Shown here: positions 48,798-57,906 of the stretch, one piece after another
Numbering within the stretch: position 1 is the first letter of the stretch
Layout: each line of letters starts with the position of its first letter
Assembly (NCBI RefSeq): GCF_013377855.1
Contig: NZ_JABXYJ010000001.1
Span: 62,001 to 126,000, forward strand
DNA: 64,000 nt
Direction of reading: 5' to 3'
Origin: Cognatundibacterium oligocarboniphilum
GTDB taxonomy: Bacteria; Pseudomonadota; Gammaproteobacteria; Burkholderiales; Burkholderiaceae_D
The notes under the pieces: model-generated
Told to the model about the DNA's origin: nothing
The model's database searches: none
Seen by the model: the letters and a program-made list of their open reading frames with translations, nothing else
Made by a program: the position numbers and the translations under genes

Positions 48798-51716
48798 TTA
48801 GTTTCGCATAACTGCTACTGCTTCGTCAGAAGCAAGCGCGCGCCCCTTTTCAGTACGACGTTTTGTTAATAAGTCTAATTGACGACGATTAAATTGTTGA
48901 TAACGTTCCTGCCATTCAGAAGCATGAGTCACGGTAATCACCTGCACCGCAGTAACTTTGTATTCTGGGCAATTGGTTGCCCAGTCAGAGTTTTCTGTGG
49001 TAATCACATTCGCACCCGATTCAGGAAAATGGAAAGTGGTATACACCACGCCCGGCTGCATTCTTTCGCTGACGACAGCGGTCATCACCGTGCGGCCGAC
49101 ACGACTTTCGATACCGACTTGCATACCGGTTTCAATGCCACGTTCTTGAGCATCATGTGGATGAATTTCTAAAACATCCTCATCATGCCATTGATTATTT
49201 TCCGTACGGCGAGTTTGTGCGCCCACATTATATTGCGACAAAATACGACCAGTAGTGAGTAAAAGCGGAAAACGTTGTGTGATTTTCTCTTCGCTTGCCA
49301 CATACTGCGTAGGCAGAAAACGTCCTTTGCCACGGACAAAATGATCAACATGCATGATGTCTGTGCCTGCTAGGGCAGTGTTTTCATTACAAGGCCATTG
49401 CACGCTGCCGAACTGCTCAATTTTCTCATAACTCACACCGTGGAAGCTTGGTGTCAATGCAGCGATCTCATCCATAATTTGTGAAGGATGATCGTAATGC
49501 ATCTCATAGCCTAAAGCCTTCGCAAAGAGCAATGTGGTTTGCCAATCTGCATAACCTGCCAAAGGTGGCATGACCTGATTGACGCGCGAGATACGACGCT
49601 CTGCATTGGTGAACGTACCGTCTTTTTCTAAAAAGGAGCTACCCGGTAAAAATACATGGGCAAACTTCGCGGTTTCGTTTAAGAAAATATCTTGTACAAC
49701 GATACATTCCATTGCCGATAGCGCTGCTGAAACATGTTGGGTATTTGGGTCAGACTGCGCAATATCTTCACCATGACAATACAGCGCTTTAAAGCTACCA
49801 TCAAGCGCAGCATCAAACATATTTGGAATGCGTAAACCCGGTTCTGGATCTAGGTGCACACCCCATGCCGCATCGAATTGATTACGCGTGATGGAATCAG
49901 AAATATGACGATAACCAGGTAATTCGTGCGGGAAGCTCCCCATATCGCAAGAACCTTGCACATTGTTTTGCCCGCGTAGTGGATTGACACCGACACCCTC
50001 ACGCCCCACCATTCCACAAGCCATTGCCAGATTCGCGATGCCGATCACGGTAGTGGAACCTTGAGCGTGTTCGGTCACACCCAAACCGTAATAAATCGCG
50101 GAGTTAGGTCCGCTTGCAAAGGTGCGTGCTGCGGCGCGGACCTCGGCTGCGGGCACACCCGTAACTGCTTCGAACGCTTCGGGAGAATTTTCAGGGCGTG
50201 AGACAAATTCACTCCACTCTGCAAAACTCTTATTGTCACAACGCTCTTGCACATAGTCAGCCGCATATAATTTTTCTGTCACGACCACATGCGCCATAGC
50301 AGTAATCATTGCCACATTGGTGCCGGGCTTTAATGCCAGGTGATGTTGCGCTTTCACATGGGGTGCACTTACCAAATCAATTTTACGCGGGTCAATCACG
50401 ATTAACTTCGCACCCTGACGTAAACGTTTTTTCATACGCGAAGCAAACACAGGATGTGCATCGCTTGGATTGGCACCCATTACCAAAATCACATCTGCAT
50501 GTTCTACCGATTTAAAAGTTTGCGTACCCGCAGAAGTTCCAAAGGTTTGCCCAAGACCATAACCTGTGGGGGAATGACACACCCTTGCACAAGTATCAAC
50601 ATTATTATTGCCCAAGGCAGCACGCACCAATTTTTGCACTAAATAAGTTTCTTCATTGGTACAGCGTGAAGAGGTAATGCCGCCGACAGAATCTTTACCG
50701 TATTTGTGTTGAATACGTTTAAATTCGGAAGCGGCGTAGTTCAATGCCTCTTCCCAACTGACTTCTTGCCAAGGATCGGTAATCGCCTTACGTATCATCG
50801 GCTTGGTCATGCGATCTTTATGGGTTGCATAGCCCCAAGCGAAACGTCCTTTAATGCAAGAGTGGCCTTCATTAGCTTTACCATCTTTCCACGGCACCAT
50901 ACGCACTACTGTACTGCCCTTCATTTCTGCTTTAAAGCCACAACCCACGCCGCAATAAGCGCAGGTAGTGAGAATACTGTGCTCTGGTTGGCCGAGTTCG
51001 ATCACCGTTTTTTCTTGTAAGGTAGCTGTGGGGCAAGCTTGTACACAGGCACCACAGGAAACGCATTCGCTATCCATAAAGGCTTGATCTTGCCCAGGCG
51101 AAACGCGTGACTCAAAACCGCGGCCGCTAATGGTTAATGCAAAGGTACCCTGGGTTTCCTCACAGGCGCGTACACAGCGATTACACACAATACATTTACT
51201 GGCATCGTAGGTAAAATATGGATTGGAAACATCTTGCTTGGCATCGCAATGGTGTGCACCCTCCACACCTGCCACGTCTTGCCCTGCTACTCCATAGCGC
51301 ACATTACGCAAACCCGTGACGCCTGCCATATCTTGTAATTCGCAATCACCGTTGGCGCTGCAAGTTAAGCAATCAAGGGGGTGATCGCTGATATACAGTT
51401 CCATCACTCCCTTACGTAAATCTTGTAATTTCGCTGTTTGCGTACGCACCACCATACCCGCTTCGGCAGGTGTCGTGCAAGAGGCCGGATAGCCACGTCG
51501 GCCTTCAATTTCTACCAGGCAAAGACGACAAGAACCAAAAGGCTCAAGCGAATCGGTGGCGCAAAGTTTGGGGACATGAATACCTGCATCGATCGCAGCA
51601 CGCATCAGCGAAGTTCCCTTAGGGACGCTGACGCTAAAGCCATCTATACTTAATTCAACTGTTTCGCTGGAGGTACTAGCGGGCGTACCGTAATCGATTT
51701 CGTGATGACAGTTCAT
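48798..51716 (-). CDS. fdsA: FdsA, molybdenum catalytic subunit of NAD-dependent formate dehydrogenase
   Basis: Oxidises formate to carbon dioxide at a bis-MGD molybdenum centre. The 972-residue protein begins with an NuoG-like part: 2Fe-2S cysteines (about 52-80, CRLCLVEIEG), a His-Cys3 4Fe-4S site (DHPLDCLTCSANGDC, 111-125) and two ferredoxin-type clusters (CIVCNRCVRAC 175-185; CVSCGACVQAC 218-228). The catalytic domain starts with a 4Fe-4S site CAYCGVGC (252-259). The likely Mo ligand is Cys380 next to His381 (CARVCHSPTG), so it is a cysteine, not selenocysteine, enzyme. Starts 9 bases after fdsB. Confidence 0.96.
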   Translation of the reverse strand: MNCHHEIDYGTPASTSSETVELSIDGFSVSVPKGTSLMRAAIDAGIHVPKLCATDSLEPFGSCRLCLVEIEGRRGYPASCTTPAEAGMVVRTQTAKLQDLRKGVMELYISDHPLDCLTCSANGDCELQDMAGVTGLRNVRYGVAGQDVAGVEGAHHCDAKQDVSNPYFTYDASKCIVCNRCVRACEETQGTFALTISGRGFESRVSPGQDQAFMDSECVSCGACVQACPTATLQEKTVIELGQPEHSILTTCAYCGVGCGFKAEMKGSTVVRMVPWKDGKANEGHSCIKGRFAWGYATHKDRMTKPMIRKAITDPWQEVSWEEALNYAASEFKRIQHKYGKDSVGGITSSRCTNEETYLVQKLVRAALGNNNVDTCARVCHSPTGYGLGQTFGTSAGTQTFKSVEHADVILVMGANPSDAHPVFASRMKKRLRQGAKLIVIDPRKIDLVSAPHVKAQHHLALKPGTNVAMITAMAHVVVTEKLYAADYVQERCDNKSFAEWSEFVSRPENSPEAFEAVTGVPAAEVRAAARTFASGPNSAIYYGLGVTEHAQGSTTVIGIANLAMACGMVGREGVGVNPLRGQNNVQGSCDMGSFPHELPGYRHISDSITRNQFDAAWGVHLDPEPGLRIPNMFDAALDGSFKALYCHGEDIAQSDPNTQHVSAALSAMECIVVQDIFLNETAKFAHVFLPGSSFLEKDGTFTNAERRISRVNQVMPPLAGYADWQTTLLFAKALGYEMHYDHPSQIMDEIAALTPSFHGVSYEKIEQFGSVQWPCNENTALAGTDIMHVDHFVRGKGRFLPTQYVASEEKITQRFPLLLTTGRILSQYNVGAQTRRTENNQWHDEDVLEIHPHDAQERGIETGMQVGIESRVGRTVMTAVVSERMQPGVVYTTFHFPESGANVITTENSDWATNCPEYKVTAVQVITVTHASEWQERYQQFNRRQLDLLTKRRTEKGRALASDEAVAVMRN

Positions 51717-51725
51717 AATGGTTCC

Positions 51726-53306
51726 TTATTTAGCTTGCGCGTTGTTCTGCACATTCTGATGCGCCGGCAAACCAAAGTCAGCGGGATAATAATTTAAGGC
51801 AGATAAAACCGGAAAAGGAGTCATACCACCCATGGCACAAAGGCTGCCGTTTAACATGGTATCGCAGAGGTCGCGTAGCAATGCACCCTGGATTTCAGGT
51901 TGCTGCGTCATGCGATCAATCACTTCCACGCCGCGGGTTGAACCGATGCGACAAGGCGTACATTTCCCGCAGCTTTCAATCGCACAAAATTCCATGGCAT
52001 AACGGGCAAGCTTTTTCATATTGGCGGTATCGTCATGCACCACAATGCCACCGTGCCCAAGTACCGCGCCTTTTGCGGTATAGGACTCATAATCCATCAT
52101 CACATCCCAATCGCTTTCCGGCACATAGGCACCTAAAGGCCCGCCAACCTGCACAGCCTTGATGGGGCGACCACTCCGGCTGCCACCGCCAAAATCGTAA
52201 AGCAATTCGCGCAGCGTTAAGCCAAAGGCTTTTTCGACCAAGCCGCCAAATTTAATATTTCCCGCGAGTTGAAATGGCAAGGTCCCTTGCGAACGACCTA
52301 TGCCATAATGGCGATAAAAGTCCGCACCTTTCGCTAAAATCAACGGCACACTAGCGAAGGTAATCACATTATTGATCACGCTAGGTTGACCAAATAAACC
52401 CTGGATTGCGGGGAGTGGCGGTTTAGCACGCACGATACCGCGCTTACCTTCTAACGACTCCAACATGGCTGTTTCTTCACCGCACACATACGAACCCGCA
52501 CCCATGCGTGCTTCGAGGTGAAAGGCTTGACCACTACCTTGAATATTGCTGCCTAAATAGCCTGCTTGTTCTGCGATTTGAATAGCACGCTGCATCGTCG
52601 CAAAAGCATGGGGATATTCAGAACGGATATACACATAACCCTGGGTTGCACCCACCGCCACAGCAGCGATAGTCATCCCTTCAATCAGCATAAAGGGATC
52701 GCCTTCCATCGTCATGCGATCTGAGTAAGTACCAGAGTCGCCCTCGTCAGCATTACACACGACGTATTTTTGCGCAGCCTGCGTGACTGCTACAGTCTTC
52801 CATTTAATCCCTGTGGGGAAGGCGGCGCCACCACGTCCACGTAAGCCTGAGTCCAATACTGTTTGCACAACGGCATCGCCACTGATTGCCAAAGCTGCTT
52901 GTAAGCCTTGCCAGCCGCCATGTGCCGCGTAATCCTCTAAGGAAAGCGGATCGGTCACACCCATGCGTGCAAAGGTGAGGCGCTCTTGCTTCGCTAAATA
53001 AGGGATCTGTTCGGTTAACCCTTGGCACAGTGCATGCGGTTTACCTTGCAAGAAACCGGATTCTAATAGGCTATGCACATCTTCCGGTGCGACAGGCCCA
53101 TATGCCACACGACCCGCAGCAGTTTCAACTTCCACCATGGGTTCTAACCAGAAGAGACCGCGTGATCCGTTACGAATAATCTTTACCGCCAGCCCTTGTT
53201 GCGCGCAGGCGAGTAATAAGGCAGAGGCAACTTCATCTGCGCCGACCGCCAACGCGGCGGAATCGCAGGGAACATAAACCTTTACGGAAGTTTGTGTGCT
53301 TGTCAT
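51726..53306 (-). CDS. fdsB: FdsB, NAD- and FMN-binding subunit of formate dehydrogenase
   Basis: Diaphorase subunit that gives electrons to NAD. The 526-residue protein combines an N-terminal thioredoxin-like part (1-110) with a NuoF-like domain: GLRGRGGAAFPTGIKW, the NADH site CNADEGDSGTYSDR, the FMN loop GAGSYVCGEETAMLESLEG and the 4Fe-4S cysteines ESCGKCTPCRIGSTRG with a last Cys near 480. Its ATG overlaps the fdsG stop by 4 bases. Confidence 0.95.
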   Translation of the reverse strand: MTSTQTSVKVYVPCDSAALAVGADEVASALLLACAQQGLAVKIIRNGSRGLFWLEPMVEVETAAGRVAYGPVAPEDVHSLLESGFLQGKPHALCQGLTEQIPYLAKQERLTFARMGVTDPLSLEDYAAHGGWQGLQAALAISGDAVVQTVLDSGLRGRGGAAFPTGIKWKTVAVTQAAQKYVVCNADEGDSGTYSDRMTMEGDPFMLIEGMTIAAVAVGATQGYVYIRSEYPHAFATMQRAIQIAEQAGYLGSNIQGSGQAFHLEARMGAGSYVCGEETAMLESLEGKRGIVRAKPPLPAIQGLFGQPSVINNVITFASVPLILAKGADFYRHYGIGRSQGTLPFQLAGNIKFGGLVEKAFGLTLRELLYDFGGGSRSGRPIKAVQVGGPLGAYVPESDWDVMMDYESYTAKGAVLGHGGIVVHDDTANMKKLARYAMEFCAIESCGKCTPCRIGSTRGVEVIDRMTQQPEIQGALLRDLCDTMLNGSLCAMGGMTPFPVLSALNYYPADFGLPAHQNVQNNAQAK

Positions 53307-53797
53307 GCGCTCAGCTCCAATTGATTCAGTAAGCTGCGGAGTTTTTGGTTATCCATCCGACCAAACAAGCGTTCGCCCACTTGCATGGCAGGAGATGAAG
53401 CGCATAAACCTAAGCAGTACACCGCTTCTAAGGTTACAGCCTGGTCAGCACGGGTGCTATGCACGGTGCAACCTAATTCGGTTTCTGCTTGTTTTAGCAG
53501 CGCTTCACTACCGCAGGACTGACAAGCTTCGGCAAGACAAATTTGAATCACATGTTTACCGGGTTTGTGTTCATGGAAATGATGATAATACGTCACCACA
53601 CCATGCACTTCTGCACGCGATAAATTGAGCGCACGTGCAATCGGCGCCACAACATCACTGGGAATATAACCAAACTTTGCCTGTACTGCGTGTAGCAAAG
53701 GTAATAAAGCGCCAGGTTGATTTTCATGCTGCGCAATCAACGTTTTCAATTGCACTGTCGTCTCGGTGTGGAGAGGGATATAGCGTAGCTTAGACAT
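53303..53797 (-). CDS. fdsG: FdsG, 2Fe-2S subunit of NAD-dependent formate dehydrogenase
   Basis: NuoE-like thioredoxin-fold electron carrier. The 164-residue protein has an N-terminal helical part (LLPLLHAVQAKFGYIP, then NLSRAEVHGVVTYYHHFHE) and cluster ligands in CLAEACQSCGSE and YCLGLCASSP. It follows the HPP gene after 50 bases with no evident terminator, so the transporter genes and fds genes are probably one transcript. Confidence 0.95.
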   Translation of the reverse strand: MSKLRYIPLHTETTVQLKTLIAQHENQPGALLPLLHAVQAKFGYIPSDVVAPIARALNLSRAEVHGVVTYYHHFHEHKPGKHVIQICLAEACQSCGSEALLKQAETELGCTVHSTRADQAVTLEAVYCLGLCASSPAMQVGERLFGRMDNQKLRSLLNQLELSA

Positions 53798-53847
53798 CTT
53801 AGACTCTTCGCATTAAGTATTTTTTGGTAAAGGATTTTTCTACAACA

Positions 53848-54372
53848 TCACCAATATTTTGGATAAGGACTCGTACGACTCAGGTTGTTATAAACCAATG
53901 CAACGACACAAATCAGCAGTGCACCACACAGCGTTGGAAAAACTAAAAATCCCCAACCCGGCATAGATAAAAAAACAATGACAGGATTCGACCCCGCTGG
54001 CGGATGCACGATGCGTAAAGCCATCATTGCCATAATCGCCAAGGCAACCGCCAAGGCCATTGCCCACCATGCAGGACCCAACAATGTTAAACACAACAAA
54101 CCAATTGCACTCGAGATCACATGCCCAAAGAACACATTACGCGGTTGTGAAAATGGCGAATCGGGATATCCAAACACCAGCACACAACTTGCGCCAAACG
54201 AACCTAACACCAAGGGATTACCACCAAAATATCCAATTAAAGCGACAGTAGCAATCGCCAGGAAACCACCAATACCTGCTTTCGTTATAGCAGAATTGGA
54301 AGGCCTTACAGGCAATGCCATACCCTCGCCAGATAATCGGGTTTTCCAATCAGAAAAGGAGAGTATCGGCAT
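53848..54372 (-). CDS. HPP family integral membrane protein
   Basis: Four-span membrane protein of the HPP family, named for the HPPAGSNP motif, here at about residue 124. The 174 residues show membrane segments at about 33-50, 52-70, 83-115 and 133-160, with NPLVLGSFGASCVLVFGYPDSPFSQPRN between them (the first two spans). Some plant and cyanobacterial relatives have been linked to nitrite transport. Here it is between an OFA-type transporter and fdsG, so transport of formate or another small anion is a reasonable guess, not shown. Confidence 0.85.
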   Translation of the reverse strand: MPILSFSDWKTRLSGEGMALPVRPSNSAITKAGIGGFLAIATVALIGYFGGNPLVLGSFGASCVLVFGYPDSPFSQPRNVFFGHVISSAIGLLCLTLLGPAWWAMALAVALAIMAMMALRIVHPPAGSNPVIVFLSMPGWGFLVFPTLCGALLICVVALVYNNLSRTSPYPKYW

Positions 54373-54396
54373 ATCGTTTATTATGATTTTTAAAAG

Positions 54397-56043
54397 TTAG
54401 AAAAATTTTGCAACGCTTAACATGGTTCGGTACACCCCCCAAGCTAGTGGAATACCAACCGCCGCCCAAGCCATCCACACTAAAGCAGGATTGGTTTCAT
54501 GCATGGTCATCGTACCGATGCCCACATCCGAAGCGACGGCTTTATCGTGCGCTAAACGTTTTTCTTCTGCGAGCTCGGCAGGTGTCATGAAGTATTTTTT
54601 ATCGACAGGACGGATCAAAAAATTACAAATTAAGCCAATTACCAACATGCCCACCAGGATATACATCGTTTGGTTATAAACCTGATCTCGCGGAATGCCT
54701 AAGCCGATTTGGTAATCACGCATATAGTTCACCACCACTGGCCCTAATATCCCGGCAGTCGCCCAAGCAGTCAGTAAGCGGCCATGAATCGCTCCCACCA
54801 TTTGCGTACCGAACAAATCAGCTAAATAGGCGGGAACGGTCGCAAAGCCGCCACCATACATACTTAAAATAATGCAGAAGGACGCAACAAATAGCGTTTT
54901 GCTTCCGGCAGATGCGCTGGCCGGAATACTGAAATACAAAATTCCACCCAAGACGAAAAACACGACATAAGTGAGCTTGCGACCCAGTTTATCTGACAGA
55001 CTCGCCCAAAAAAACCGCCCACCGATATTGAACAAACTCAACAAGGCTGTGAAACCGGCTGCGACGCCAGCAATCGCGCTCAATTGTGTTTTATCGAGCT
55101 CAGTAAATTTCTTAGCGACGCCAATCAAATTACCGCCAAACACCTCTTGTAACATTGGACTCGACATACCGATCACACCAATTCCGGCTGACACATTCAT
55201 ACACAACACCAACCACACCAGCCAAAACTGCGGGATACCCCAGACTTTGCTGACATGTACATGATCTTGCGTAATCATGGTGTTATTCGCTTGCGCTGGA
55301 GGTGGCGTCCAATCATCTGGCGTCCACCCCGAAGGCGGTACACGGTAAGACAAGGCCCCACCCATCATAAAGACGAAATAAACCAACGCCATAGAGACGA
55401 AGGTTTGCATCACCCCCACATTGGTATCGCTGGCAAATATTTTCATTAACTCGGCAGCAAGCGGGGAGCCAATCATCGCACCGCCACCAAAACCCATAAT
55501 CGCCATACCGGTTGCCATACCACGCTTATCTGGAAACCACTTTATCAGCGTACTCACAGGGGAGATGTAGCCCAGGCCCAAGCCAATGCCACCAATAAAT
55601 CCAGAACCAACTAAAAGCATCCAAAATTGGTGCAGATACACGCCCAGGGCAGAAATCAACATCCCGCCACACCAACACAAGGCGCTGATCACACCTGCTT
55701 TGCGTGGGCCTGCGCGTTCCAACCAACCACCCCACAATGCAGCAGAACTACCAAGCAAGACGAAAAATAAGGTGTACATCCAACCCAGGGTAGAAACCTT
55801 CCAGTCGCATGTGGTGGTAAATAACTCTTGTAAAAAACCCACATCCGCAGCGCATTTAATAGGCTCTTTAATGCCCAATGCTTTGGAGAGGGGTAGCCAA
55901 AACACGGAAAAGCCATACGCCATACCGATACACAAATGTATCGCTAAGGCTGCGGGTGGAACGAGCCAACGATTAAAACCGGGAGCTGCAATAATGCGTT
56001 CTTTGGAAAGAAAACCATTTCCATCGTCTGGGGGGGTGGCCAT
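54397..56043 (-). CDS. OFA-family MFS transporter (oxalate/formate antiporter family)
   Basis: Twelve-span major facilitator, 548 residues, longer than OxlT (about 418) owing to inserts after helix 1 and a C-terminal tail. Family blocks: GIGLGLGYISPVSTLIKWFPDKRGMATG split over helix 5 and its loop, and NIGGRFFWASLSDKLGRK. By memory alignment with Oxalobacter OxlT, the essential Arg272 is kept (GGRFFW) but the essential Lys355 position reads Trp (TAWATAG). So oxalate exchange is doubtful; formate or another monocarboxylate is more likely. It leads the operon OFA-HPP-fdsGBA-fdhD-fdsD, 24 bases ahead of the HPP gene, with AGGAG before its ATG. Confidence 0.9.
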   Translation of the reverse strand: MATPPDDGNGFLSKERIIAAPGFNRWLVPPAALAIHLCIGMAYGFSVFWLPLSKALGIKEPIKCAADVGFLQELFTTTCDWKVSTLGWMYTLFFVLLGSSAALWGGWLERAGPRKAGVISALCWCGGMLISALGVYLHQFWMLLVGSGFIGGIGLGLGYISPVSTLIKWFPDKRGMATGMAIMGFGGGAMIGSPLAAELMKIFASDTNVGVMQTFVSMALVYFVFMMGGALSYRVPPSGWTPDDWTPPPAQANNTMITQDHVHVSKVWGIPQFWLVWLVLCMNVSAGIGVIGMSSPMLQEVFGGNLIGVAKKFTELDKTQLSAIAGVAAGFTALLSLFNIGGRFFWASLSDKLGRKLTYVVFFVLGGILYFSIPASASAGSKTLFVASFCIILSMYGGGFATVPAYLADLFGTQMVGAIHGRLLTAWATAGILGPVVVNYMRDYQIGLGIPRDQVYNQTMYILVGMLVIGLICNFLIRPVDKKYFMTPAELAEEKRLAHDKAVASDVGIGTMTMHETNPALVWMAWAAVGIPLAWGVYRTMLSVAKFF

Positions 56044-56255
56044 GCTGGATGTCTCCTAAGTGAATAGGTAATATATTTTTTTAATGTATTGCTTAAACTA
56101 CGCAACATATGCTTTTACAGCACAACTAACTCTACCTTTATTTACTAAAGATTGGCAATATGCGGCTATGTACAAATTAAATCAGAAATTTATTACATTA
56201 AATATGCTATAAAACACTTATTTAATAAGCGCCATTACTGTAATTATGGAGAGCA
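56044..56255. promoter_or_regulatory. Divergent control region of the formate operon and its regulator
   Basis: The 212-base AT-rich gap must hold promoters for both directions. Seen: an imperfect inverted repeat TATTGC-N9-GCAACATA at about 56084-56107 and, closer to the regulator, ATATGCTATAAAA (about 56202-56214), a loose half-site resemblance to ModE boxes. Ribosome sites are AGGAG for the transporter and GGAGAG for the regulator. Binding sites are guesses. Confidence 0.4.
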
Positions 56256-57347
56256 ATGATGCATAAAGTATCAATCAAGCCGCAATGGACGATCAGCGAT
56301 GCAGAAGGACAAGATCTGCCCGTCAAAGTGCTGGAACTATTGAGGCAGGTGCATGATCACGGCAGCTTATCGGGCGCTTGCAAAGCATCGGGGGCGTCTT
56401 ATCGCCATGCATGGAATTTGATTCGCCAAGGCGAACAGCAAATCGACGCACCTCTGCTTAAAATGGAGCGAGGGAAAGGTTCTACTCTCACCCCCCTGGG
56501 GGAAAAATTTGTCTGGGCAGGGCATCGTATTACCGCACGGCTCACTCCAATACTTGAAACCCTCGCATCGGAATTGGAAATTGAAATCGGTCGCGTACTC
56601 GCAGCGGGGACAGAAACCATTCGTGTGCACGCCAGCCACGGCTTTGCGATTGAAAAACTCTTGGCCTCGCTACAGAAAGACAATGTTTCTGTAGAACGCA
56701 AATATGTCAGTAGCCAGGAAGCTGCGGCTTCGCTACATCAAGGAAATTGTGATTTAGCGGGTTTCCATCTTCCTATCGGCGATCTCGAAGCACGCGCCTA
56801 TCACCACTACACTCGTTGGCTTAATGTACGCCACAGCCGCATCATCCATATCACCACGCGTCGTCAAGGGCTCATGGTTGCACCCGGCAATCCTCTAAAA
56901 ATTTATGATGTGGCAGATTTAATACGCAAAGATGTACGCTTTGTAAATCGTCAAAATGGTTCTGGTACGCGTTTTTTATTAGAGTGCCTGTTAAGCAAGG
57001 AAGGTATCGACTCCAAACGCATTGCCGGGTTTGAACAGGGCGAATTCACCCATGCAGCGGTTGCCGCCTATGTTGCCAGCGGCATGGCAGATGTCGGCTT
57101 TGGTTTAGAAACGCCAGCACGGCGCTTTAAGCTCGACTTTTTCCCCATCTGTTCAGAACGATATTTTCTACTATGCAACGACGCGTTTTTAGCACAACCG
57201 CAATTACAAGCAGTGCTAAAAATTCTCAATGACCCAGAGTATAAAAAAGCCGTTAACCAACTTCCCGGCTATGATGCAAGTCGATGCGGGCAAATCGATA
57301 CCATTCCTAAAGCCTTCCCAAGCTATGCAGCCCATAAAAATTTCTAA
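56256..57347 (+). CDS. ModE-type HTH regulator with PBP-like sensor domain
   Basis: One-component transcription regulator for the divergent formate operon. The 363-residue protein has an N-terminal LysR/ModE-like winged helix (LELLRQVHDHGSLSGACKA, then SYRHAWNLIRQGEQ and LTPLGEKFVWAGHRI). In place of the ModE molybdate-binding di-MOP part it has a periplasmic-binding-like domain (about 115-340: RVHASHGFAIEKLLASL, NRQNGSGTRFLLECLL, AAVAAYVASGMADVGFG). Such PBP-like domains occur in putative molybdate or substrate sensors. It may sense formate, molybdate or both. The ATG follows GGAGAG. It is the last intact gene of the island. Confidence 0.85.
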   Translation: MMHKVSIKPQWTISDAEGQDLPVKVLELLRQVHDHGSLSGACKASGASYRHAWNLIRQGEQQIDAPLLKMERGKGSTLTPLGEKFVWAGHRITARLTPILETLASELEIEIGRVLAAGTETIRVHASHGFAIEKLLASLQKDNVSVERKYVSSQEAAASLHQGNCDLAGFHLPIGDLEARAYHHYTRWLNVRHSRIIHITTRRQGLMVAPGNPLKIYDVADLIRKDVRFVNRQNGSGTRFLLECLLSKEGIDSKRIAGFEQGEFTHAAVAAYVASGMADVGFGLETPARRFKLDFFPICSERYFLLCNDAFLAQPQLQAVLKILNDPEYKKAVNQLPGYDASRCGQIDTIPKAFPSYAAHKNF

Positions 57348-57357
57348 CGAATCAACC

Positions 57358-57414
57358 ATGTCAGATCCATTGCTTGAATTGATACAGGCACGCCAACACA
57401 CCGCGCCGAAACGT
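57358..57414 (+). pseudogene. 5' stub of a truncated gene after the regulator
   Basis: An ATG 10 bases after the regulator stop begins MSDPLLELIQARQHTAPKR and is then cut by the transposase remnant; the frame ends 9 codons later. The N-terminus is reminiscent of nitroreductase-family proteins, but 19 residues are too few to be sure. It shows that the regulator was once followed by another gene of the same unit, cut at the right edge of the island. Confidence 0.4.
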
Positions 57415-57801
57415 CACGATCAGGATTCACATGGCAGCTGACGCGTATGGAAATCCACTTGATTTTGAAATCCCTGAGGGTAAAATCCACGACGCCAAAG
57501 CTGCACCGTGCCTTATCGACAGGAGAACAGCAACACGACATATCATACTGACAAGGGCTATGATGCCTAGGTGATTCGTGAGCACGTCAGACAGGCAGGA
57601 GCGAATCCGATGATTCCCAGAAAATCCAACAGGAACAAAGTCAATCCGGAATTCGATTCGCATTTATACAAACAACGTCATTTAACCGCGGATCTGCCTG
57701 CCATACTGAAGCATTTCCGCAGCATCGCGACTCGTTTTAAAAAATTAGCGCGTAATTTCAAAGCCATGCTTTTCATCACTTATACTTTTTATCTGGGTTA
57801 A
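57415..57801 (+). mobile_element. IS5-family transposase remnant
   Basis: The second half of a DDE transposase of the IS5 group (IS427-like) with a frameshift. Frame one reads IRIHMAADAYGNPLDFEI, then GKIHDAKAAPCLID. After a shift near 57547 the other frame reads TDKGYDA, a TAG at 57568, then VIREHVRQAGANPMIPRKSN, and ends HFRSIATRFKKLARNF plus a hydrophobic tail. The first half is missing, and the segment after DSHLYKQRH is degenerate. The following bases ATGAGGACACGCCC (57809-57822) may be the right terminal repeat. No left end was found, so it is an immobile scar. Confidence 0.75.
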
Positions 57802-57906
57802 ATTGAAATGAGGACACGCCCTAAGATCCACCGTTTAACCGGAACGCATTAAAATAGCAGCCCCTGCCCTCTTAATTACCCACTTCACTGCTGACGGACT
57901 ATCTGC

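Larger units (their letters stand above)
47636..57414. other. Probable acquired formate-oxidation island
   Basis: Nine genes about formate use lie between broken genes on both sides. On the left is a start-less frame (47405-47635); on the right a 19-codon gene stub (57358-57414) runs directly into an IS5-family transposase remnant (57415-57801). Inside, leucine TTA/TTG and other A/T-ending codons are more frequent than in flanking genes by eye. The flanking genes ychF and the MOSC gene look native. No intact integrase, att repeat or tRNA is at the edges. Confidence 0.6.
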
